64,000 nt of DNA from Erythroxylum novogranatense. Lineage: Eukaryota > Streptophyta > Magnoliopsida > Malpighiales > Erythroxylaceae. Below are positions 35,508 through 46,560 of this stretch, piece after piece. Numbering within the stretch: position 1 is the first letter of the stretch; each line of letters opens with the position of its first letter. The position numbers were made by a program, and so were the translations under genes. The notes under the pieces were generated by a model that had not been told where the DNA came from, searched no databases, and saw nothing but the letters and a program-made list of their open reading frames with translations. The stretch lies in assembly GCA_029891385.1 (NCBI GenBank), contig CM057231.1, positions 68,154,990 to 68,218,989 of the forward strand, in the 5' to 3' direction.

Positions 35508-36740
35508 AATGCTGAAGTGGTCCAGTCATACTGGGGTCGGTCCTACCGGCCTACCGGGCCCCGGTACCGAAAAATCACCGGAGACCTGTCTCAGCAATAT
35601 CAATGTCGCGATCTCATCGGGACATATCTCGATCTCATCGGGATCCATTTAATCCTAATGCTCTCCATAATTGGAACTCAGTCCAAGTACTATTTTACAG
35701 ATTCTCTGAGTCACTCTTATGCGTGTAACCCTTTAGGTTCCCGATTATGTTGGCCACTTAGATTAACAATTAATCTGAGCAAGTCATGAGCAGTATCTAG
35801 CAACACATCATGACCCCCAATTGACCGGAAAGTAATCGGTTTGATGAATTCATCACGAACCAGATTACGAACCCTTCCATAGACAATTACTGTGCAATTC
35901 TTCCTTTCATCATCCTATACCCCACTTGGTTATGAGTATGGCTAATATGTCAACTCTTACTAGACTAAGTCTAGCCCAAGTGAAATCAGTTCCTGTCTAA
36001 GGACTCATTACTTTATATGTCCATGAAGACACTCTTCATGACATAATCATGCTCTGGCCAGAGACTTAAAGTAATGATCCTGACAAGAGGCCAGGGTATC
36101 TCTTCTGTTCTCACAGAAGTGATGAATCCTTTATTGGCTACTCAATTACCTTCGAATACCTCAAATTGTACCCAAGCACCATCCTATGAGTAACCTCTGG
36201 AAGGCCACAAGGAATGGAGTCAAAGTACAGGATCAGTATCCAAGATATCCTTGAGTACCTCAAGTCTAAGGATACTTGCACCATTGCTATGATGAGATTA
36301 TCAACGACATGAAATCCATGTGATGATCTCATGGCGAATCATCCAATGAACTTACTACCACTAGTAAGCATCCATATGTCAACTCTAAATATCTCATATT
36401 TACAGTTTCTAAGATCTACTGCTTGATCCAATCAAGGAGTATGACATATGCTAGTCTGTCCGGATTAATGATGTCCAGTCTCATTAATCCTATGACTAGG
36501 GAAATTTTAGATACTGACATAATTGCACATGATAGGAATCTCAGGATTATGATCACATCATAATTTCCTTCATGCTATGTCATATATCATGGACTTCATT
36601 AATTTGATTAAAGATCAATATCAATTTATAAAGAACATCAAATAAATGAAACATGCATTTCTTTATTTATTCATAAAGTCTGTACATGACTGTGAACAAA
36701 AAGCGCTAAAGGGGATTGCCTTTAGGGCACTACTCTAACA
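34906..36740 (-). repeat. COPC 5' LTR (1835 bp)
   Basis: Twin of 27136-28946. TA microsatellites lie at about 35364-35386 and 35430-35494; the second is much longer than in the 3' LTR, followed by (aat)n. Confidence 0.93.
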
Positions 36741-36745
36741 GTATG

Positions 36746-36942
36746 TAGACACACACTCTGTTATAGTAACGAAGGAGTTACTGGAGAAAGTCACTGAATG
36801 TCCGATGGATGGAGTTCAACTCACTAATATGGCGAAATGGATGACTAAGCTTAAGATGAACGAAGATGAAGTTAGTCGTCAACTTTATGGACAAAATAAC
36901 CCAACTGAAAGGAGAGCCTCTTGGCTGGTACCAAAGGCAAGG
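36746..36942 (+). pseudogene. COPB second ORF, middle part
   Basis: This short island of COPB lies between COPC and GAGD. It reads VTKELLEKVTECPMDGVQLT and KMNEDEVSRQLYGQNNPTERR, matching COPA's KEEDVKRQLYGINDSRERK. It runs straight into GAGD at 36943 and resumes at 44446-44451 (duplication caagg). Confidence 0.85.
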
Positions 36943-38399
36943 TGATCGTCGGCTTATCGTTCAATATTAAAATTGATCCTCGAAAACCGGTCAAATAAAA
37001 TTTATACCAAGGATTGCAATACAGGATGCAACCTCGAATCGACTCTCGAGGACCAAAGGTACTAACCGATTCTAGACTAGCCTAATGTTTGAATGATGCA
37101 TGCAATTAAAGCAATAAAAAGGGGGTTTTGATTTGATTAACTAAAAATTAAACTAAGCCAAAGTAAGAATAAATGTTTTTGGGATTTTTAGAAAACTAAA
37201 CGATTGAAATTAAACAAGTTTGAAATCAACTTACTAAAACTCTCCTGAAAATGTAGTCGAGTCATCATCGTTCAAAATGGATATTGGGGATTGAAATCCA
37301 CTAAGTTTCGAAAAGTAAACCTTAACAACTCGTTAAGTCCAAGAATTAACCAATCAACTCGATTAATTAAAACTCGTTAAAACCCTTAGTGTATGCTATA
37401 AATGATTAATGCAATAAATCAATCAAATTAAAAACATGACTAACTTAATCAAACACAACTAGGCAGATTAGGTTAACCAGTATAAAATCTGACTGATATA
37501 CATGAACTCCATGTATTTAAGCACAACATTCAACACTAATCAATCCATAACACAAATCAAAGTTTAACATCCTACTAAACTATAGCAAGATTCATTCGGT
37601 TATACACTGTAATCTCCAACTCGGAGTTGTTACAAATCCATAACCGAAATCTAAAACAATGGTTGATTACCCCTTGAAGCTTGTTGAACTCTGACCCAAT
37701 GCTACATTTCCAGAAGACTATCGATTTAGCAGCCATGACTCCGCCAACTCCATCATCGCCGAGAATCACCGATACTCATGATCGATTTATTTAACCGTTG
37801 AAGATGAAGACAATGAACGTTATGCGTGGTGAACTCAGAATACGAATGAAAACCTATTAGAAGCGAAAAGTAAAAGAATGAAAGAAACGGAGAAGAACGA
37901 AGAAAAGGGAGGAAAAGAAAATTACATGCGGTAGTCTCTTTTTGCCCTAAATGGCAAAGTTTTATAGGGATGCGTCTTGGTAGGGTCGAACGAAGGAACT
38001 TTTGCCAAATATAGGCGGATTATCCGACTTTCATTGCGGTTAATGGCTTCGTTCATTGCGTGAACGTTGAATGGTCACTCGCCACGAAAGAATTAAATAC
38101 CATTAATTCGCCTCGGCGAATGGAGAGTTTGGTTCGCCCCAGCGAATCTCGCGGCGTGTTGACTTGTTGAATGTTGACTCCTTTGGTCCTACAAAATACA
38201 ACCCATTCGCAGTATCAATTGTCCCAATAAAAATTATGCAAAATTAATGACAAATGACAACAAAATACTAACAATGTGTAATTTATCAAAATCAATGTGC
38301 GGGACCAAAATAAGCATAAAAATCATAAATCAGGAGTCAACAAATGCATAATTACTAAAGAAAACGGGCCTAATTTATAATATAAATTTGGTCCAATCA
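36943..38399 (-). repeat. GAGD 3' LTR (1457 bp)
   Basis: Twin of 43002-44445 (1444 bp). It holds a palindromic word ATTCGCC-tc-GGCGAAT at 38106-38121 within a CG-rich patch (38025-38155). The polypurine tract agtgtgggggaatt (minus) is at 38400-38413. Confidence 0.93.
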
Positions 38400-38413
38400 A
38401 ATTCCCCCACACT

Positions 38414-39831
38414 TAAACCTTTGTACTCCTGAACAAAGCTTATAAGAGTCAAAAGGTACAAGAGTAAAAGAAAATTCTGCCCATGCTCAAACAACAACCA
38501 AAATTGACTCAATCCACTTTATCGTAATTCTAACGCAAAGAAATTGAAAGAGTGCTAATAAAACAAACATTGAAAGAATTTAAGCACAAGAGATTGAACA
38601 ACGAGAATCACTCAGATATGGTGTTTACGCTCGTCTCACTTGTATAGTAGGGATATTTTCTCTCAATCGCTTAATACATCTCCTACCATAGGCTTGTATC
38701 AATTTTATTTCTGCACTACAAGGACTATCAATTTGAAGATCAAGAGGTCTTTAAGGGTTGTAATGAGCGGAAGGCTAAATGAATGGATGATGTGAAAGAA
38801 AGAAAAATATGAGCATGCGATAAAATGAGGAATCGATGTCAACAAAGAAAACTAAAACACTACACTAAAATAAATTGAATACACACTTTTTTTTTTCATT
38901 TTGAGATGCTAATCCCTTTTGGGATGCAACACATTATGATCCTTTTCGGATACACAAGACTAACACTTTTCATTTTCAACACTTTTTTTCAACAACTAAT
39001 AACTAAACACGATTCACCGATCATCTAAGAATGTATGCAAATGCTCATAGAAAAGGCTCAAGGGCTAGCAAGAGGAAAAAGTGTTTAAGGGTTGGTGTTT
39101 GGGGAAAGAGCTTTGAAAGAAAGAACGCCTATCATATCCACAAAAATCTAGTCCATCAAGCTTTGAGTAAAATTGACACAAGTTCTGAGAAGAATGGACT
39201 AAGCGGATGCACACACAAAAATATAGAAGAAAAATTTGGCTCGAATATCCTTCCAACAAGGTTTTGTCTCAATGATCAATCCCAAGTCTTAAAACTTAAA
39301 ATGCTACCTTGTTAGTATGCTCCCATTTACTTTGTTTTGAAAACTTCAAAAGTTAAAATTTTGCCAAAACCAATTATCGTTCAAGAATGGAGAGCATTTT
39401 CAAAACTCAAGTATCAGCTTGAAACTTATAAGGGTTTTGCATGCAAGGGCACAAAAGAACAAGTGCAGAAAATGTTTTGATTGAGTCCAAATTTATCAGT
39501 AAAAGCAACGGGCCCACAAAATTATGCACAAATTTTAATAGGTGTACAATGCGAGAATATAAAAGGAACGGTTCCCCACACTTAAACATGGCATTGTCCA
39601 CAATGGCGTAGTAGCAAGCACACAATAGAAGCATGAAACATGCGAGCTAACAAGAGGGAATCAATTTATTGAAATGCGAAATGAAAATCCTACTTAACTA
39701 CAGCTATTCCTACTTTGGATGGGTTGCTCCCCCCACACTTAATCAACACATTCATGCAACACAACATTTCAAGTCAAATTAAATAATGTGCACAAATATA
39801 TTGAAAATGCAGGAAAAGAAACACCTGGTGC
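38414..39831 (-). other. GAGD 3' noncoding region
   Basis: No coding signal. Two further copies of the polypurine-like word ccccacactta occur at about 39576 and 39731, besides the one beside the LTR. In an autonomous relative this interval would hold RT and integrase. Confidence 0.7.
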
Positions 39832-40470
39832 TCACGGTGGATCTTGTAGCTCGGGATGGACGTGCGGTTGATATCCAAGCTCTATGTCAACAGCTTGGGT
39901 CCTGGGCAGCTCCATGTCCATTCCCGTATCCGAATAAGCACCTGCACTATCATCAAAATAGAAACTGCCTCCAAAGAGATCATTAGTGGTCGGGGTTAGA
40001 GTTTCTGCAAATTCAGAACAAGCATCATCAATCACAACATCAAGCATATTCACCCCAAGCAAGGAGTAATCCTCGTTAGGGTGCTTCATAGCTTCATACA
40101 TGTTGAAGCTAACGTGTTGATCACCAACCTCCATGGTGATCTTCCTTCCTTCATCTTGATCATTGTACTTGCCGTCCAAGGAAGGGTCGTCCAGGATTAG
40201 AGAAGTGTCTGCACCACTTCAAGAGACATATCCAAAGACGTAAAAATCGGCAGGAACACTAATCCTTTCACTTGGACCGTAATGTCCTCAATGATGCCCA
40301 CAGGTGTCGGAAGGATTTGTCGATAACCGTAACACTCACCAAGTAGGTTTTACGCTCTTAACCCCGTGGCTTCATAGGCGATTTTGGCATCACATTGATT
40401 ACCGCTCCCAAATCCAACAACGCTCTACCAATTGTCACCTTTCCTATGACACAAGGAATGGTGAACGATC
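39832..40470 (-). pseudogene. GAGD aspartic protease
   Basis: On the minus strand near 40460-40380 the frame reads SFTIPCVIGKVTIGRALLDLGAVINVMP, quoted here in parts: SFTIPCVIGKVTIG then RALLDLGAVINVMP. This is the Athila/Tat protease with active-site D-L-G-A. After a stop and frame change, 40179-39832 gives GRKITMEVGDQHVSFNM, the C-terminal strand of the same protease family, then a tail I do not recognise (DLFGGSFYFDDS). Confidence 0.8.
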
Positions 40471-42429
40471 CTGGGTCTTGACACTTTACCAGAATTTGGG
40501 GCTTGAATAATGCGGAAACATTCGAAATGACCGGACTCTTCGTTCGGCCTAAATTTCTTCTTGTTGGTGCACAAGTCTTTCAGATACTTGGCATAGGTCG
40601 GCACTCTCTTAACCAGGTCCAAAAGGGGCACGTTGACTTCAACCTTCCCAAACAGGTCAATGATTTCTTTTTCGTGTTTGAGCTCATTGACTCTCTTGCT
40701 CATCAGATACGAGTTCGGAAAAGGGAGGTCCTTTAAGTTGACTTCCCTTTGTGTTGCTTCATTTCCGTTTTGCTGTTCCTTTTCAGCTCTTACTTCCAGA
40801 TTGCTTGATTGTTGTCCTTTTCGCAACTTCTCTTCTTGTTCACTCTCGGATCTCACATCCGGCTTTTCCTTAATTTGAGGCGCCTCTTCAACCTCGATTT
40901 CTTCGGTGCATTCTTCTTTATCAGGAATGTTGAATTGCACTTTCCTTCCTCTCCGTAGCTCAATAGCATTCAGACTCTTTGGATTTATGACCGTGTTGGA
41001 AGGAATTGATCCGCTATTCCTCGCTTGGCTCTCACTCAAATTGTTAGACAACTGAGTGACATATGAGTTCAGGTTCTCAGCCTTGGTCTCCCATTGTTCC
41101 ATCCGTTTCTCCAAGGCACTAAAGCGGGCAGCATTCTTAGCAGAGTCCTGTTGGATGAGGTTCGCGATGGTGTTGAATTGATTTGCTGTGGAAGTTCGTT
41201 CCTCTTTCATTAACGTCATCATACCATGCGTGTTGATTAGTGTCCTCTTTTGGTGGTCGTGGTTTGCACCGTCAACGCTTGCTGATCGGAAAATTGGTTT
41301 GTAGATGGTCCAGCTCCACTCCCTTGTTGAAAACGGTTGGGTGCTCTTCCTTCATTATTCCTCCAACTGAAGTTAGGATGAGATCTCCATCCTTCGTTAT
41401 ATGTGTTGGAGTACGGGTCCCACTTAGAATTTTGTCTGCTTGGGTAAACAACGGACACTTCTTCATACCTTCCAGGACAGACGCTGGAAATGTGCATCAC
41501 CGATCTACAAGATTCGCAACTAGGTGCGACCAGTTCAGTGGAAGGTGACGGGCGATGCACATTCAAATTCTTAAGCTCCGCCGTGATTGAGGATAACTGG
41601 GAAGTTATCCGATGTTCCAAGGAATCTACTTTCGATTCCAGGCTCTCCATTCTCTTAGTTTGAGCCATCATGGCTCCTACTTCATTCACATTCCTAGAAT
41701 CGCGGACACTATATCTTTGTTGATGATTCAGGCCATCCTCTTTATCGTGGCCCAAGCTTACAGTGCGGTGAGGTCAATCAACGAACCTCCCGACGCAAAG
41801 ATCCAACATTCCTTTTCTTGATTCTTTACCCCATCATAAAAATATTGAACCAATTGTTCATCGAGTTTGATGATGGGGCACCGAGATAACAGATCTTGGA
41901 ATCTGCTCCAAAAATCATCTGAGGACTCGTCACAATCTTGTTTGGCGAATATATCTCCTTTCTCATCGACGATGTCCTAGAAGCTGGAAAATACTTTTCC
42001 AAAAAAACTTTCCGCAAGTTGGCCCAACTGTGATAGGCATTCGCGACATGCCTTGGGAGGCTCATATACCACTCCGGGGCCTTTCCTTCTAACGACAAGT
42101 GGAATACCTTGCACAAGACTGGTCCAGATGTGCTCCTACAGGCTTCATACTCTGACAAATCATTGTGAGGGCCTGAAGATGCATATAGGGGTCCTCTCCC
42201 GCCAAACCGTGAAATTTGGGAAGGGAGTTAATCAATAAACCTTTAACTTCGAAATTTACGTCGAAGTTAGGCGCAAGCGATGAAAGGATCGTAGTTTACG
42301 TCCCGAGGTTGTAGCTTCTCGGATGGTTCTCGTCGATGTTCGCATTGTTGTCATCTACGTTCCTCGGTCACCGCTAAGACTATGATCTCCATTTCGGGTG
42401 GTTGGCCGGATATTCTTGGTGTTCACCAT
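40425..42429 (-). pseudogene. GAGD gag
   Basis: Athila/Tat-type gag in several frames. Near 42120-41950: VFHLSLEGKAPEWYMSLP, AYHSWANLRKVFLEKYFP, then FWSRFQDLLSRCP, LVQYFYDG and FASGGSLIDLTA. From 41755: ESKVDSLEHRITSQLSSIT and a CESCRSVMHISSVC knuckle-like C-x2-C-x4-H-x4-C. From 41222: RKVQFNIPDKEE, LPFPNSYLMSKR, VNVPLLDLVKRVPTYAKYLKDL, which is the linker before protease in this group. The start is placed tentatively at 42429. Confidence 0.85.
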
Positions 42430-42979
42430 CTCGATTCTAGTCGATCTAGTGTGCTAAGTCTTTCTTGCTCTCTCTTATTTTTCCTAAGTTGTCTAAGGTG
42501 TCGCTCAATTTCAGGTTGAAAATGAACTAGCCTAAGTCTACGGGCATGCACAAGAGAAGTTCACCTAAGATAGCTCACTAAAATGACAATGATAGCAAGC
42601 TTCAATTCACTCGAAGTTATTGCGGCGTGTAAGAACTTCTGCGCTTAATCGAGTAAAATTGTAACTTTCATTGCTTGGCGAATATATGAACTCGCTGCGG
42701 CGATCGATGAACTCGCCGTGATTTAACAATGAACTCGTCACATGCCAAGAAGCATGAATCCGAAAAGCAAACGAAATTAACTAAAAATTAAGCACAATAA
42801 ACAAAAACAATCGACTAAACACTTAGAACAAAGTAGAATGAAATCACAAATGAATTAACACTAAAAACACTTAAGCGAGCGTAAATTAAGAATGAAATTA
42901 TGCAATGCAAATAAAATGCAAACAACAAAATTAAAATCAAAACAAACACTGGCTAACCTAAAGAACCAATTAATTTGAT

Positions 42980-42997
42980 TCCCCGGCAACGGCGCCA
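42980..42997 (-). other. GAGD primer binding site (tRNA-Asp)
   Basis: The minus strand reads TGGCGCCGTTGCCGGGGA, an 18-base complement to the 3' end of tRNA-Asp, the usual primer of Athila/Tat elements, and lies 4 bases from the LTR. Confidence 0.9.
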
Positions 42998-43001
42998 ATT
43001 T

Positions 43002-44445
43002 TGATCGTCGGCTTATCGTTCAATATTAAAATTGATCCTCGGAAACCGGTCAAATAAAATTTATACCAAGGATTGCAATACAGGATGCAACCTCGGGTCG
43101 ACTCTCAAGGAACCAGTGTACTAACTGATTCTAGACTAGCCTAATGTTTGAATGATGCATTCAATTAAAGCAATAAAAGGGGTTTTGATTTGATTAACTA
43201 AAAATTAAACTAAGCCAAAGTAAGAATAAATGTTTTGGGATTTTAGAAAACTAAACGATTGAAATTAAACAAGTTTGAAATCAACTTACTAAAACTCTCC
43301 GAAAATGTAGTCAAGTCATCATCGCTCAAAATAGATATCGGGATTGAAATCCACTAAGTTTCAAAAGTAAACCTTAACAACTCGTTAAGTCCAAGAATTA
43401 ACCAATCAACTCGATTAATTAAAACTCGTTAAAACCCTTAGTGTATGCTATAAATGATTAATGCAATAAATCAATCAAATTAAAAACATGACTAACTTAA
43501 TCAAACACAACTAGGCGTATTAGGTTAACCAAGATAAAATCGATCGATATACATGAACTCCATGTATTTAAGCACAAGATTCAACACTAATCAATCCATA
43601 ACACAAATCAAAGTTTAACATCCTACTAAACTATAGCAAGATTCATTCGGTTATACACCGTAATCTCCAACTCTGAGTTGTTACAAATCCATAACCAAAT
43701 CTAAAACAATGGTTGATTACCCTCAAGCTTGTTGAACTCGACCCAATGCTACATTTCCGAAGACTCTCGATTTAGCCGCCATGACTCCGCCAACTCCATC
43801 ACTTCTGGAGAATCACCGATACTCATGATCGATTTATTTAATCGTTGAAGATGAAGACAAATAACGTTGTGCGTGGGTGAACTCGTAATACGTAATGAAA
43901 ACCTATTAGAAGCGAAAATGAAAAGAATGAAAGAAACGGAGAAGAACGAAGAAAAGGGAGGAAAAGAAAACTCAGGCGTCCGCCTCGCTTTTTGCCCTAA
44001 ATGACAAAGTTTTATAGGGATGCGTGCGGCGGGTCGAACGAAAGGAACTTTTGCCAAATATAGGCGGATTATCCGACTTTCGCCATGCGGCTAATGGCTT
44101 CGTCACGCAATAACGTTGAATGGTCACTTCATTGCGAAAAGAATTAATACCATTAATTCGCCTCGGCGAATGGAGAGTTTGGTTCGCCCAAATAATCTCA
44201 AGGCGTGTTGACTTGTTGAATGTTGACCTTTGGTCCTACAAAATACAACCCATTCGCAGATCAATTGTCCCAATAAAATTATGCAAAATTAATGACAAAT
44301 GACAACAAAATACTAACAATGTGCAATTTATCAAAAATCAATGTGCGGGACCAAAATAAGCATAAAAATCATAAATCAGGAGTCAACAAATGCATAATTA
44401 CTAAAGAAAACGGGCCTAATTTATAATATAAATTTGGTCCAATCA
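43002..44445 (-). repeat. GAGD 5' LTR (1444 bp)
   Basis: Twin of 36943-38399. It keeps the ATTCGCC-tc-GGCGAAT word at 44156-44171. Differences from the twin cluster in the CG-rich patch and at CAG/CTG sites. Confidence 0.93.
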
Positions 44446-44450
44446 CAAGG

Positions 44451-46249
44451 GTATTGTTCGCGGTTCTATGTGACTGTGTTTTACCGAGAATAGGTTCACG
44501 ACATCAGGTAACTACCCTGGATGAACAATGTATTCTTCATCTTCTGAATCATCACCTAATAGATTTACCATATTTGATTTATCAGTACATGGTAAAATCA
44601 ATAAAGGATACAAACACTTGTCCTTATGGGATGTTGTTGACAAGAGTGTTTAGAGAATCTGGCATCAGATTGGATTGGGGAATTAGACAGAAGATATCTG
44701 TTAAAAGCTATATAGATTCGACATCTATTGCTAAAATGGGTCTGAGATTTTCAGACAGAAAAGGAGCAGAATCGCCAAGGAAAGCAACAATTGAAGGGGA
44801 GCGTATACTGAAGAAGTCTTATATGAAGGAAACAAGATCACATTCTCAGGAATCAAAGTCGAGAAGTGTTCAATTTTTTGAATCAGGTGACTTGAAGCGT
44901 AAAGGGGAACCACTACTGAGTGACATTCCAAAACAAGCAAGAAGGTCACCCAGAGTGAAAATTGTGCAACAGAAAGAAGCCAGTCAATCTAGAGAATCAA
45001 GTCAGTCAAAGCATTCTGAACTGCAAAGATCAAAAGCTACAAAATCGTTGACATCAATCCTTGAAAAAGATTCAGAAACTCAGTCTCAAGGAAGTGGAGG
45101 AGAAAGGAAAGAAGAACCTGAAAAGAAAAAAATCCAACCTAAAAAGTCACCAAGGGGAAAGAAAATGAGTACGACAAAGGAAGGAAGTCCAACAACAGAA
45201 ACAAAGTCTAAGAAGGTAAGGCAAGAAAAGACTGTTGTTGATACTACAGAAAAGTCTGTTGTTGATACGGTTTATATTGCTAAAGTAAATATGGAAGCTG
45301 TTACTGGTAATCTTAAGGATACTCACAATGTCCTTGATAATCCAATTTTTGAAGAAGTAGTTTCTACTACTTTTCAGTCTTCACTTATTCGCAAGCAAAT
45401 TGCTACACATGTTATGGGACAAAAGGTTACTCAAAAAGTCTTGAGTGTGATGACTAATGTTCCATCCAAATATTTAACTTTTCAAAGAGAAAGTTAGGAA
45501 CACAGATTGGTTGTCACAGAGAGAAGAAGACCAAATCTGTCATCATCCGAGACAAACCAAAGAGATTTGTGAAAGCCTTCTTCAAATCGGTTGAATTTGA
45601 TAACGACATTCTACATCATTGGATAGGGGTTACAAAATTTCTATGATCAATCAAGAGAGTTGGAAGAGAACCATATCCACCAGAGCCATTTGGAGAGCGT
45701 CTTACTTTTTATCCAATACTGGACAGTACAGTAATCAAGGTGGTACCTGATTTACAACCACCAAATTTTGTTGAACGCAAGTGTGAAGAGAAACTGAAGC
45801 TGAAAGTTCAACCAGAACTAGTTTTGGATGACATGACTTCTGATCAGATTGCAGAAGCAGTGCAATTGATTGATGAAGCATGTGAAGAGAAAAGAAGTGG
45901 AAGTTCTATCTGCATTTATCAAGATCCGGAAAAAGCCAAACTAAGGCTACTGAGAGATGATCCACGAGAGGCACTTATCGAAAGGGTCAGATGTCGTTTT
46001 TTTCTGATTGGCAACTTAAAATGTTCTTATAGTATTTTACAGAACATTCTGCAAAATCGACCTCTGTGGGAGATCAACTCAGTTGCAGAAGCTATGCCTT
46101 GGCTTGGAAGCACATTTCAACGTATACTTGATTCCTATGATCTTGATATTCCTGATCAAGTCAGATATGTTCCTCTGCCTCTCCTACAAATTATTGAACC
46201 ACATGTCTCAAACGTGGAAGCTTATACAACAACGATTCTTTGTTGTTGA
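44451..46249 (+). pseudogene. COPB second ORF, main part
   Basis: This is the best preserved copy of the extra ORF: 347 codons open from 44454 to 45497, then a frame change and a further open stretch at 45740-46249. The N-terminal section (LCDCVLPRIGSRHQVTTLDEQ, YPYGMLLTRVFRESGIRLDWG) is globular and shared with COPA. A long Lys/Arg/Ser-rich middle (residues about 110-260 of this stretch) has many KKxK and SPR words and could bind nucleic acid or act as nuclear targeting. The C-terminal third has DDMTSDQIAEAVQLIDEAC. No signal peptide or clear membrane span was seen. The function is not known. The N-terminal section may resemble the plant transposon protein domain seen in Athila-type ORFs, at low confidence. 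Confidence 0.75.
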
Positions 46250-46548
46250 TGAGACAAGTTGTTGAGATAGAATCCTCATTGCAAATTGAATCATTGACTT
46301 TAAAGAAACAAGTTCGAAACTTGATAAGGATATGAAGAAGATTAAGAAGATGCTGAAAAGTTGGTGAAACAGTTTGGGAAATAATTTTTTTGATTAATAA
46401 CAAATAGGGGGAGAAGGAAGAATGAGAAGGAGAATCATTTGAAAGGAAAAGCGTAAGAAATTTTGAAAGCGAAGTTATTTTGATTTATTCATACTTCAGA
46501 TATTTGATACCTTTCATATTTCTCTATTTCACAATATTTGTTATCATC

Positions 46549-46560
46549 AAAAGGGGAGAA
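46549..46560 (+). other. COPB polypurine tract
   Basis: The run aaaaggggagaa lies directly before the 3' LTR start. Confidence 0.85.

Larger units (their letters stand above)
27136..36740 (-). mobile_element. COPC: Ty1/copia element of a different lineage
   Basis: The LTRs are 34906-36740 (5') and 27136-28946 (3'), with TGTAGGAAAA at the plus-strand left end and CTCTAACA at the right. The target duplication is gtatg at 27131-27135 and 36741-36745. Gag, protease, integrase, RT and RNase H are all recognisable on the minus strand. The gag N-terminus (NLRSLIDSNKLTGPNF), the 1.8 kb LTR and the protein sequences differ from COPA/COPB. The lineage within copia is not settled. Length 9605 bases. 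Confidence 0.93.
36943..44445 (-). mobile_element. GAGD: non-autonomous LTR element with gag and protease only (Athila/Tat-like)
   Basis: The LTRs are 43002-44445 (5') and 36943-38399 (3'), from TGATCGTCGG to GGTCCAATCA on the plus strand, with target duplication caagg at 36938-36942 and 44446-44450. The primer site matches tRNA-Asp, as in Athila/Tat elements. The 4.6 kb interior holds gag and protease, then about 1.4 kb of noncoding DNA up to the polypurine tract. No reverse transcriptase, RNase H or integrase motif was found, so it must rely on another element's enzymes. It resembles the published terminal-repeat GAG (TR-GAG) class. Confidence 0.88.

Noticed and set aside
35296..35652. Open frames rich in Tyr-Ile repeats
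   Set aside because: These are translations of the TA microsatellite in the COPC LTR.
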